A stretch of 29,040 nucleotides of DNA from an uncultured Bacilli bacterium. GTDB taxonomy: Bacteria > Bacillota_I > Bacilli_A > RF39 > UBA660. Position numbers and translations under genes: made by a program. The stretch's first letter is position 1, and every line of letters starts with the position of its first letter. The notes beneath the pieces were generated by a model. The model saw nothing but the letters and a program-made list of their open reading frames with translations. It was not told where the DNA came from and searched no databases. The DNA lies in contig CAKPMB010000018.1 of assembly GCA_934167885.1 (NCBI GenBank), forward strand, positions 1 through 29,040, written 5' to 3'. Positions 22,026-29,040 of this stretch are shown piece by piece.

Positions 22026-22478
22026 CTATCTTTTCTTAGTTAACTTCTTATTTTCTAAAACATTTTCAAGTTCATTTTTATAAAAGCGATTAATTTCAAT
22101 ATTGGCATTTTCAACAGAATCAGATGCATGAATAATATTTTCACACATTATTTCTTTATTACCAAAGTCGCCTCTAATAGTTCCTGGTAATGCTTTTTTA
22201 GAATCAGTTGCTCCAACTAAAGAACGCACTTTTAAAACAGCATTTTCTCCGCTAACAATCATAACAACGACTGGTCCTGATAACATAAAATTTAATATTT
22301 CAGGATAAAACGGTTTTGTTAAAAGATGACTATAATGTTCATTAACTAATTCTTCATCTAATTGCATAACCTTAACATTAGATACTTGTAATTTAGCATC
22401 TGTAAAACGTTTTAGAACTTCAAAAATAATCTTTTTTCTAACACCATCCGGTTTAATTATAACAAGTGTATTTTCCAT
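22026..22478 (-). CDS. ndk: Nucleoside diphosphate kinase
   Basis: Ndk transfers the gamma-phosphate from ATP to nucleoside diphosphates through a phospho-His intermediate. The 150-residue protein starts NTLVIIKPDGVRKK, has HYSHLLTKPFYPEIL, VGATDSKKALPGTIRGDFG and the catalytic NIIHASDS with His 117. A basic tail (KKLTKKR) extends slightly beyond the common length. The ATG follows AAGGGAGG. It sits between the DUF1003 gene and the large membrane protein in a minus-strand cluster. Confidence 0.97.
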   Translation of the reverse strand: MENTLVIIKPDGVRKKIIFEVLKRFTDAKLQVSNVKVMQLDEELVNEHYSHLLTKPFYPEILNFMLSGPVVVMIVSGENAVLKVRSLVGATDSKKALPGTIRGDFGNKEIMCENIIHASDSVENANIEINRFYKNELENVLENKKLTKKR

Positions 22479-22527
22479 ATTCCCTCCCTTAGGTAATATT
22501 CTACTATATTGTTACTTAAAATTCAAA

Positions 22528-23043
22528 TTATTCTTGATTTGGTTTATCTTTTATCATATCATTTTCAATATAATTTAAAATTTTACGTTGATTTTTAATT
22601 ATTTCTTCTTGTCTATCATGTAATTGTTCAAGAATTAATTCACTTTTTAAATCAATACGATAATCATTTCTACTACGCAAGCTATCTTTTTTTGCCTGAC
22701 GATTTTGACTCATCATAATAATAGGAGCTTGCAAAGCAGCAAGAGTTGATAGTAATAAATTAAGTAAAATAAATGGATATGGATCTAAATCCTTTACTAA
22801 GAATAGATTTAAACAAAACCAAAATATTAAAAATATAATGAAAGATATAATAAATTTCCATGATCCAGCGATATTAGTTATTTTATCAGCAATTATTTCA
22901 CTTTTAGTAATATTTTTATTTTCTTCTTTATCAGTATCAATTGCTACTTTCTCATCAATTAAAATTTCCATTAATTCATCATAATCTCTTGTATCATCTT
23001 TCTTGTCTAATAACATTTTTATTAATTCTTTACGAGTTGCCAT
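22528..23043 (-). CDS. DUF1003 family membrane protein
   Basis: The 171-residue protein matches the DUF1003 pattern: a cytoplasmic start, then GSWKFIISFIIFLIFWFCLN with a first helix. PYPFILLNLLLSTLAALQAP forms a second helix, and IIMMSQNRQAKKDSLRSRNDYRIDLKS follows (one continuous stretch quoted in parts), then a coiled-coil end. Members are widespread inner membrane proteins of unknown function, sometimes near magnesium or cyclic-nucleotide sensors. The start follows GAAAGGTAGG. It is cluster-linked to ndk. Confidence 0.85.
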   Translation of the reverse strand: MATRKELIKMLLDKKDDTRDYDELMEILIDEKVAIDTDKEENKNITKSEIIADKITNIAGSWKFIISFIIFLIFWFCLNLFLVKDLDPYPFILLNLLLSTLAALQAPIIMMSQNRQAKKDSLRSRNDYRIDLKSELILEQLHDRQEEIIKNQRKILNYIENDMIKDKPNQE

Positions 23044-23095
23044 ATGAACCTACCTTTCACCTAAATTATATCATATAATGTTAAATAAAAAGAAT

Positions 23096-23338
23096 TTAAT
23101 TTAATAAAATTAAACTCCATAATAAAATTGCCATAATATTAATAATTTTAAACTTCATTTTTTTCGTTTTGTGATGAAATAAATACATTGAAATTAAAGC
23201 TAGATAACATCCACCAAATAAAGAAATAGTAAGAAGTGTCCATTCACTTATTCGCATAAAACCTTTAATCGCTAACCATTTATCAATTCCATATAAAATA
23301 AAGGCTAAAAAATTTATACATAAAATATACCAAAACAT
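23096..23338 (-). CDS. DUF1294 family membrane protein
   Basis: The 80-residue protein has three short helices and the DUF1294 landmarks in order: FILYGIDKWLA, RISEWTLLTISLFGGCYLAL and MYLFHHKTKKMKFKI. The family's function is unknown; some members are fused to cold-shock domains, which is not the case here. Its start codon overlaps the stop of the preceding gene by one base (TAATG). Confidence 0.88.
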   Translation of the reverse strand: MFWYILCINFLAFILYGIDKWLAIKGFMRISEWTLLTISLFGGCYLALISMYLFHHKTKKMKFKIINIMAILLWSLILLN

Positions 23339-23610
23339 TATTTATTTGTCATATTGTAATAACTAATTTCTTCTAATTTTAAACATAATTCTTCTAAATC
23401 TGTTAAATCATTATTTTCATTTAGAATATCATCAATTATAAATAATAATTCCTTCATATCTTTAACGTTTAAATAATTTATATCGTATTTTTTTAAAATG
23501 GAAACATCTTCATCACTTAATAAAAGGCTATTCTCTCTTCTTTTTAAGAAACTTTTTTCTTGTTCTTTTATAACTTTATCAATATCAATTTCTGAATTAT
23601 TTATTATCAC
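23338..23610 (-). CDS. Unknown 90-residue acidic protein
   Basis: This small acidic protein is not recognised. It is helical, with two Leu-rich stretches (KRRENSLLLSDEDVSILKKY; NDLTDLEELCLKLEEI) and no membrane segment. The best start is GTG 23610, five bases after GGGTGG; a GTG at 23619 lies inside that site. The gene overlaps the end of the CmpB-type gene and abuts DUF1294, so it belongs to the same mRNA. Confidence 0.6.
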   Translation of the reverse strand: MIINNSEIDIDKVIKEQEKSFLKRRENSLLLSDEDVSILKKYDINYLNVKDMKELLFIIDDILNENNDLTDLEELCLKLEEISYYNMTNK

Positions 23611-24448
23611 TATTACCACCCATTATCTTATCATATAAAAGGTTTAATATAATAGCAATGCATAAACTTAAAAATATTGAATAGAACATATGATGAGTTA
23701 TAATACCGGCAATAATACCAACTAAAAGACCACTGGCACAGAATATTTCAAAAGATATAGTCTTACGACGATTTTTAATTTTATGAACAAAGCCATTACG
23801 ATAATATTCAAATTTATCGTATGATTTAATAAACCTACGATATAAATAAGTTTTCTTTGATAAAACATTTTTAATAACCGCTTTAATATCATCTGTTGCA
23901 TCTCTTAATACAGTCTTATCTTTATTCATTTTTTCAATAGATCCCTTTATATTTTGCATAATATTAAGAGATAAAATTAAATCAGTTAAAGTAATTATTA
24001 AGGTAATTACAAAAATAGTTATAACTAAATTGTTGCTTAAAGAATTTAAAAAGTTATAAATAAATGGTATTAAGAAACAAACCAAAACAGTTCCTAAAAC
24101 ACCAAAAGCTAAAGCATTTCGCAAGCATATACGACCATTAATATTAAATGGTTCATTCGAGTAATCCCACCAACGAACTTTAAAAATACATTCCATAATA
24201 TAACTTGTTAAATATTCAAGAATTGAACATAAAATGATGGATAAAATAAACACAAGAAACATATTATCACGAAGTGGATAGAGCATTAATAAAATAACAC
24301 CCCCAAAACCATAAATAGGACAATATGGTCCAATTAAAAAGCCTCTATTAATAAACTTTCGCGCTTCAATTGAACAAACTAAAACTTCCATTATCCAACC
24401 AACAATTGACATTATCCAAAAAAACAAAAACAATTTCAAAAAATCCAT
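23597..24448 (-). CDS. CmpB-type putative ABC-transporter membrane protein
   Basis: The 283-residue protein matches the family annotated as putative ABC-transporter type IV (ABC_trans_CmpB). It has about six helices with conserved loops: SIVGWIMEVLVCSIEARKF, NRGFLIGPYCPIYGFG, SYIMECIFKVRWWDYS and INGRICLRNALAFGVLG. No ATPase gene lies nearby, so transport is unproven. After about residue 165 it carries a basic cytoplasmic region and one or two further helices. The ATG follows GAGAGG, and it lies 28 bases downstream of the RsgI-like gene. Confidence 0.8.
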   Translation of the reverse strand: MDFLKLFLFFWIMSIVGWIMEVLVCSIEARKFINRGFLIGPYCPIYGFGGVILLMLYPLRDNMFLVFILSIILCSILEYLTSYIMECIFKVRWWDYSNEPFNINGRICLRNALAFGVLGTVLVCFLIPFIYNFLNSLSNNLVITIFVITLIITLTDLILSLNIMQNIKGSIEKMNKDKTVLRDATDDIKAVIKNVLSKKTYLYRRFIKSYDKFEYYRNGFVHKIKNRRKTISFEIFCASGLLVGIIAGIITHHMFYSIFLSLCIAIILNLLYDKIMGGNSDNK

Positions 24449-24476
24449 AAAAACCTCTCAATATTATTATACTAAA

Positions 24477-25328
24477 TTATTTATACTTATAGAAATTAAT
24501 CTTCAAATTATTTATTTTTTTATTATTATAGTTAAATAAATACTGTTCAATCAAATTATAGGAATCATTCTTTTTAGAAACTTTATTAATCCTTTCAAGT
24601 TCTAAATCAAGAGATATCGTATATTTTAGAGAACTATCAAAACTTATAGTATAACTACTCGTATCCATTATTTTTAAATCAGCATCATCTAATTTATAAA
24701 ATAATAAATCATAATCATTAAAGTAACCATTTTCTAATTGTTCATTATAATACTTTAATATTTCATTCTTACTTAAATCATCTATCTTTAAACTATCTAT
24801 TTTACCTTTAACATATTCATCAAGAGATTTTTCAATACTATTACAAATAGTCAATAACTTGTTATTATCATATGTTGCTTTAACATCATATACAACTTCA
24901 TTAGAATAAGCTGTTAATTCTTCATTACTTGCTCTTTTATTAATTAATACTAAATCTTTATTTTTCTCTTTAACTTTATTATTAATTTTTTCATAAAAAT
25001 ATTCTATTTTATCTGGATTTTTAGACATAACAGTAATATAAATATCATCTTTTAGATAATTTGCTTTATCTAATTTATCTAAAATTATAGAAGTAGCATC
25101 TTCAAGATAATTTCCATTAAACATGCCTAAATTTAGAATTTTAGCATCTTCATTAAGTGGATTAAATATACAAACTTCATCCTTACTATTAACACCAATA
25201 ATAAACTCAGGATTTATGTTAAATTTAATATATGTTATGACTAAAGCTTTATCACTTGAAAAAACAAAGTAAACAATACTACCAATTATTACAGCAACAA
25301 ACAACACAAAAAATATAAATTTTTTCAT
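24477..25328 (-). CDS. Membrane protein with RsgI-like extracellular domain
   Basis: RsgI proteins are anti-sigma factors whose extracellular part senses the envelope or polysaccharides. This 283-residue protein has one N-terminal helix (FIFFVLFVAVIIGSIVYFVF). A domain then follows the RsgI middle-domain pattern: YIKFNINPEFIIGVNSKDEV, then FNPLNEDAKIL, LEDATSIILDKLDKANYL and DDIYITVMSKN. The cytoplasmic anti-sigma segment that normally precedes the membrane helix is missing, since only two Lys precede it. The C-terminal 120 residues are unassigned. An extended -10 promoter and a large hairpin precede the gene. It probably acts outside the membrane as a structural or sensory domain. Confidence 0.65.
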   Translation of the reverse strand: MKKFIFFVLFVAVIIGSIVYFVFSSDKALVITYIKFNINPEFIIGVNSKDEVCIFNPLNEDAKILNLGMFNGNYLEDATSIILDKLDKANYLKDDIYITVMSKNPDKIEYFYEKINNKVKEKNKDLVLINKRASNEELTAYSNEVVYDVKATYDNNKLLTICNSIEKSLDEYVKGKIDSLKIDDLSKNEILKYYNEQLENGYFNDYDLLFYKLDDADLKIMDTSSYTISFDSSLKYTISLDLELERINKVSKKNDSYNLIEQYLFNYNNKKINNLKINFYKYK

Positions 25329-25353
25329 TTAATCATTCCTTTATAGTAAAAAT

Positions 25354-25419
25354 ATTATATCATACATTGTATTTTTCCCCAAATAATGCACATTTTTATC
25401 ACAAAAATGGACATTATTT
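25354..25419 (-). promoter_or_regulatory. Promoter with upstream large hairpin
   Basis: On the minus strand TTGGGG (25377-25382), a 17-base spacer and TGATATAAT (25354-25362) form the promoter of the RsgI-like gene. A two-part inverted repeat (25381-25388 and 25391-25397 with 25403-25409 and 25412-25419) touches the -35 box. It may end argS transcription or serve as an operator; no T run follows it on the minus strand. Confidence 0.55.
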
Positions 25420-25434
25420 GACAAAAAAGTAGAT

Positions 25435-27159
25435 TTACATTTGATCTACTTCTTCGATTGCTAAAATATTTAATAAATTATGACAGATTGTATAAACTAA
25501 TTTAGAAATGGCCAAATATGAATTACGAACACTTATATTATCTTCTTTTAATACATTGTAATTATTATAGAATTTATTAAATAAACTAGCGATTTCATAT
25601 AAATACTCGGTAATATAATTAAGAGTTGCTTCTTGATAAGCTTTATCTAAAATTCTTGGTAATTCTAAAGCTTTAACTAGAATAGAACGAACATCATCAT
25701 TATTAATCGTTTCAATTTTATAATTTTCAATATTACCTTTCTTTAGTAATGATTTTATACGAACCATAGTATATAAAATATATGGACCAGTTTTACCATC
25801 AAGAGATGCAAATTTAACAGGATCAAACACATAATCCGTGCGACGATATGGCAATAAATCGGCATATTTTAAGGTAGCAATCGCTAATTTATCAACAATT
25901 TCTTGACGTTTATCACCGGTAATTTCATCTTTAATTTTCTTTTCAACTTCATCTTTAATCATAGAAATTAAGGTATTTAATTCCATAACACCACCATCAC
26001 GGGTTTTAAATGGTTTACCATCACTTCCATTAATTGTTCCAAAACCATAATGAACAAGTTTCGTAGTTTTAGGAACAAGACCCGTTTTATAGCTTGCTCT
26101 AAATACTTGTTCAAAATATAAACTTTGACGTTCATCCACAACATACCAAATTTCATTAGGATTAAAGCGTTTCATTCTTGATAGTATTGTTCCTAAATCT
26201 CTAGTTGCATAAATAGTAGCACCATCTTTTTTTATTACCATTAATGGAGGTAATGGTTTGTTATCAGAAGGTTCAGAGACATCACACACTAAAGCACCTT
26301 CAGATTCATATAAATATGGTTTCATTATTTCTAAAGTTTCAGGTATTTCACGGAAAGCATCCAACTCCCCTTCCCATAATTCAAAATGGCAGTTTAATTC
26401 TTCGTATGTTTTCTTAATAACTTGACTTGATATATCAACCATTTGTTTCCAAAGAGCAGTATATGCTTTGTTACCTTTGTCAATTTCAGCAGTTATAGAA
26501 CGAACTAATTCCATTCTTTTTTCATCGGCATGTGCAGCAATATTAGCCCGTGGATACATTTCACCTAAATCTTTAGCCGTTAAGTTAATTTTAGGATATT
26601 CACCTTTAAAATTAGGATCAAAGAATGGTAAATCAGGTTGCATTATCATAAGTTCAGAAATAAGCATACCAGCTTGACGGCCTAAGTCTCCTAAATGAAC
26701 GTCTCCAATAATATCATCACCTAAACATTTTGCAAGACGTTTCAATGCTTCACCAATATTAGCAGAACGCATATGACCAACATGTAAAGCTTTAGCAGCA
26801 TTCGCACCACCATAGTCAATTAAGACATGTTTAGGTTCATGCTTGCAGATAAGATTATCAAAATTATCAAGCCCTTTATTAAAATAGTCTCCCAAAACTT
26901 CATCATTAAAACTTATATTAATAAAACCAGGTCCAGCGATATTAACATTTGTAAATCTATTATCAAACTCTAAAACAATTTTTTGTGCAACATCACGTGG
27001 ATTTTCATGATACTTTTTAGCAATAATAAAAGCATCATTAATTTGAAATTGACCTAATTCTTTCCTTGAAGATACTTCAATATGAACATCATCATAATCA
27101 TATCCTAGTTTTTGAATAATACCTAAAACATACTTTTCATTCTCTTTTATTATATTCAT
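25435..27159 (-). CDS. argS: Arginyl-tRNA synthetase
   Basis: ArgS charges tRNA-Arg. The 574-residue protein has an N-terminal Add-1 domain. The class I signature HVGHMRSANIGEALKR follows YGGANAAKALHVGH, and DVHLGDLGRQ comes next. Further landmarks are YATRDLGTILSR, VVDERQSLYF and the KMSK-loop variant GKPFKTRDGG, usual for many ArgS that lack KMSK. The anticodon-binding C-terminal domain ends at the native stop. The start is ATG 27159 after GGGAGAG; the longer in-frame reading from 27219 only translates the T-box leader. Expression is controlled by the T-box at 27160-27368. Confidence 0.97.
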   Translation of the reverse strand: MNIIKENEKYVLGIIQKLGYDYDDVHIEVSSRKELGQFQINDAFIIAKKYHENPRDVAQKIVLEFDNRFTNVNIAGPGFINISFNDEVLGDYFNKGLDNFDNLICKHEPKHVLIDYGGANAAKALHVGHMRSANIGEALKRLAKCLGDDIIGDVHLGDLGRQAGMLISELMIMQPDLPFFDPNFKGEYPKINLTAKDLGEMYPRANIAAHADEKRMELVRSITAEIDKGNKAYTALWKQMVDISSQVIKKTYEELNCHFELWEGELDAFREIPETLEIMKPYLYESEGALVCDVSEPSDNKPLPPLMVIKKDGATIYATRDLGTILSRMKRFNPNEIWYVVDERQSLYFEQVFRASYKTGLVPKTTKLVHYGFGTINGSDGKPFKTRDGGVMELNTLISMIKDEVEKKIKDEITGDKRQEIVDKLAIATLKYADLLPYRRTDYVFDPVKFASLDGKTGPYILYTMVRIKSLLKKGNIENYKIETINNDDVRSILVKALELPRILDKAYQEATLNYITEYLYEIASLFNKFYNNYNVLKEDNISVRNSYLAISKLVYTICHNLLNILAIEEVDQM

Positions 27160-27368
27160 TCTCTCACTCTCCCAATAAAAAAATTCTATTGTGTAGGCGT
27201 GTTCATGACACGGTACCATCCTACTTCAATAGAATTCTATCCTTTTTGTTTTAACGCTATCTAGCGACAAGCTCCAAAGCGCGTTCATATAAGCTTATTA
27301 ATGACTTACACCAACCGTCATCTCACTATAAACAGTTCTTATATTACTACTCTTCTTCTTCACTTCTT
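27160..27368 (-). promoter_or_regulatory. T-box riboswitch, arginine specifier
   Basis: The argS leader contains the T-box core AGTAGGATGGTACCGTG (minus strand of 27209-27225), whose TGG contacts the uncharged tRNA CCA end. The Stem I distal loop GATGACGGTTGGTG and the specifier region ATGAACGCGCTTTGGAGC follow the usual layout; the specifier codon is CGC (27281-27283), Arg. The terminator stem (27227-27235 with 27183-27191, extended by GTAGG/CCTAC) ends in seven T. Uncharged tRNA-Arg should stabilise the antiterminator and switch argS on. Confidence 0.92.
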
Positions 27369-27374
27369 AGCATT

Positions 27375-27402
27375 ATTATAACACGAAATAGTTATTTGTC
27401 AA
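27375..27402 (-). promoter_or_regulatory. Promoter of the argS T-box transcript
   Basis: On the minus strand a perfect TTGACA (27397-27402), a 16-base spacer and TATAAT (27375-27380) with a TG extension. Confidence 0.8.
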
Positions 27403-27429
27403 ATATCAAAGATGATTCAATATATTAAC

Positions 27430-29040
27430 CTATGATAAGGCAAGCTGATATGGATTATCCATTGTGCCATCACCCGATGAAATCAAAACGTCTTTACTAA
27501 TATTAATCACTGGTCTAGTATCGTTATTGTAAGATACTCTTGTAATGGCAAGACTTCCTGCTGTTCCTACACAAAAAATGGCCGAACGCACATAAGATGA
27601 ATCAAAACTATATGGTGTCATTGTTAAAAAATCACGAGTGCTATTTAAATAATATTTTTCATTTTTAATATTATATTTGCCACCGGCTAAAACAACTTCA
27701 TCCGCCGTTATTAACCCAATAGGATACGTTAGTTGAGAATTACCATAATCACTTGTTATACTAAACATATCACGTTTATCAGAGCATTTTAAACTAGCAG
27801 TAATAGAATTATTACGTGTTAATCTTTTAAGTGGCGTATAATATGTTTTAGTATCTAACTTATATCCAGAATTATATATTTTATCACCAATACTTCGATC
27901 ATTACAAAAGGTTGCATCCACAATATAATTACTAAGCAATTTATTATTACCATCCGTTTTACTAACAATATTTGAATACCATTTATCAACTTCTGTTTTA
28001 ACACTACTTGATACTTCATTCGTTCTCGTGCCATCTAAACTTGTTGATGAATATGAGTAATATTGCACTTTCGCACTTGATTCTGTTACCAGACTTTTTA
28101 CTTTTATTAATACCTCACATGAAGCAGTTGAACTTGTGCTTTTGCAGGTGTATGGATATGTTTCAAAATATTCTTTCATTTCACTAAATGTGCCTTGTTT
28201 TATATTTCCTTTTAACTTATACATTTCGTTAGTTTCATCAAATTCATAATCATCTGCAAAATAATACTTTTCATTGAATTTTATATCGACATATAAAATT
28301 TCATTGCCTATATTTTTATGAAGATTTTTACCATACATATAACCAACATAGGTTGGATCCGAGTATTTTGAATTGTATTGATAAGTCGTATTGTTTATTG
28401 ATGTATTTTTACCAGTAGCATTTTTAATTTCACCATTATAAATTAAACGAACACTACCATCACCATTTGTTCTTATAATCTTCCAGTAATATCCTCCAAA
28501 ATAAACATTATTATTTTGAACATCACCGCGGTAATAATAAACGTCTCCATAATCGTCAATCGTTTTATACAAACCAACTTCTGATCTAATAGAACTTGCA
28601 ATTTTGTATGTTCGTTTATCAGATTTCTTTATTTTATAAATATCATTTAATACGTTTACTTCTTTTATATAATAAACATTACTTAATTCATAACTTCCCA
28701 TATTAGTCCCACCACCTGTCCAATAACCAATATAATCGTCACTCAAATAATCCGTTATAATGTCACCTGTTAGTTTAAATGTTCCTTTCTTTTTATCAAA
28801 TTCATATGTTTTAGAAAAATAAAACTTATATCCTGTAATACTATATGAATTTTCAACATTTTCTGTTAATTCCTCAACATAGGTGTAACTTGGGGCAGTG
28901 TCGTTTAAGTTCGGTTCGCTTTTATTTGAAATGTTAGTTTTGGCGACATCAACGGATTCACTTAAACTATCACTTACTAACATACAATCAACTAGTTTAT
29001 TGAAACCATTGTTTAGGCAGTAGTTATTGCCTTTAACTTC
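27430..29040 (-). CDS. Large Tyr/Ser/Thr-rich surface protein, C-terminal part
   Basis: The reading frame is open through the right edge, so the N-terminus is outside the window and the ATG at 28983 is internal. At least 536 residues are visible. It is rich in Tyr, Ser, Thr, Asn and Asp, with several paired Cys and repeated short modules. Examples are YYFADDYEFDETNEMYKLKG, resembling KFYFSKTYEFDKKKGTFKLTG (each about 20 residues), and YYWKIIRTNGDGSVRLIYNG. It ends GDGTMDNPYQLALS. Proteins with the YWKIIRTNGDGSVRLIYNG module are common as large exported proteins in uncultured gut Bacilli. Function is unknown. The argS promoter begins right after it, and no clear terminator is seen. Confidence 0.65.
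   Translation of the reverse strand, partial: EVKGNNYCLNNGFNKLVDCMLVSDSLSESVDVAKTNISNKSEPNLNDTAPSYTYVEELTENVENSYSITGYKFYFSKTYEFDKKKGTFKLTGDIITDYLSDDYIGYWTGGGTNMGSYELSNVYYIKEVNVLNDIYKIKKSDKRTYKIASSIRSEVGLYKTIDDYGDVYYYRGDVQNNNVYFGGYYWKIIRTNGDGSVRLIYNGEIKNATGKNTSINNTTYQYNSKYSDPTYVGYMYGKNLHKNIGNEILYVDIKFNEKYYFADDYEFDETNEMYKLKGNIKQGTFSEMKEYFETYPYTCKSTSSTASCEVLIKVKSLVTESSAKVQYYSYSSTSLDGTRTNEVSSSVKTEVDKWYSNIVSKTDGNNKLLSNYIVDATFCNDRSIGDKIYNSGYKLDTKTYYTPLKRLTRNNSITASLKCSDKRDMFSITSDYGNSQLTYPIGLITADEVVLAGGKYNIKNEKYYLNSTRDFLTMTPYSFDSSYVRSAIFCVGTAGSLAITRVSYNNDTRPVINISKDVLISSGDGTMDNPYQLALS

Noticed and set aside
25381..25419. Terminator of argS
   Set aside because: The hairpin is strong but lacks a T run on the minus strand; kept only as a possible terminator or operator.
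27160..27219. N-terminal extension of ArgS to 27219
   Set aside because: It translates the T-box core and terminator; the Shine-Dalgarno and family start fit ATG 27159.

Overview
The window is AT-rich and densely coded, with strong Shine-Dalgarno sites and extended -10 promoters. A T-box controls argS, the tRNA-Trp has anticodon CCA, and TGA is used as a stop, so the standard code applies. Together with CotY/CotZ-like and SpoVIF-like proteins this points to a low-GC member of the Bacilli, probably an uncultivated gut lineage near Erysipelotrichales/RF39. The lineage is an inference from gene content; spore-coat genes argue against a true Mollicute.

Left part (1-5100): tRNA-Ser(GCU), an SSB without the usual acidic tip, a Lys/Ser-rich membrane protein and tRNA-Trp share this stretch. 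The last two diverge from overlapping -35 boxes. They are followed by lineage-specific proteins and an N-formylglutamate amidohydrolase-family protein.

Accessory region (about 5100-10500): a frameshifted and truncated KilA-N gene comes first. Next is a compact locus with the layout of a type I toxin-antitoxin system: a 31-residue hydrophobic peptide opposed by a convergent antisense RNA with its own promoter and terminator. A ribbon-helix-helix gene with a frame break at an A9 tract follows, then an orphan 162-residue protein. A cluster of inverted repeats holds a pMV158-type nic motif (GTGTG/TTA). Beyond it lie a MobV/Pre relaxase and a large serine recombinase broken by two one-base homopolymer insertions. 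The recombinase is preceded by a promoter, a 19-codon leader peptide and an overlapping terminator, which is an attenuator layout. Relaxase plus large serine recombinase resembles mobilizable transposons of the Tn4451 type, here apparently decaying.

Middle (10500-15540): a small unknown gene, tmRNA, a multi-spanning glycosyltransferase-like protein, a HAD nucleotidase, a short-chain dehydrogenase and two tandem CotY/CotZ-family spore-coat proteins.

Right part (15140-29040), all on the minus strand: a small membrane protein overlaps a single-ring ClpA/B-type AAA+ ATPase whose acidic N-terminal half carries 37-residue repeats. Then come a lipid kinase, a SpoVIF-like protein, a small coiled-coil protein and the GTPase Der. 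After a terminator lies a cluster of a large membrane protein, Ndk, DUF1003 and DUF1294 proteins, a CmpB-type membrane protein and an RsgI-ectodomain-like protein. ArgS with its Arg T-box leader and the C-terminal part of a large surface protein running off the right edge complete the window.

All family names come from motif recognition by eye; no database search was possible.
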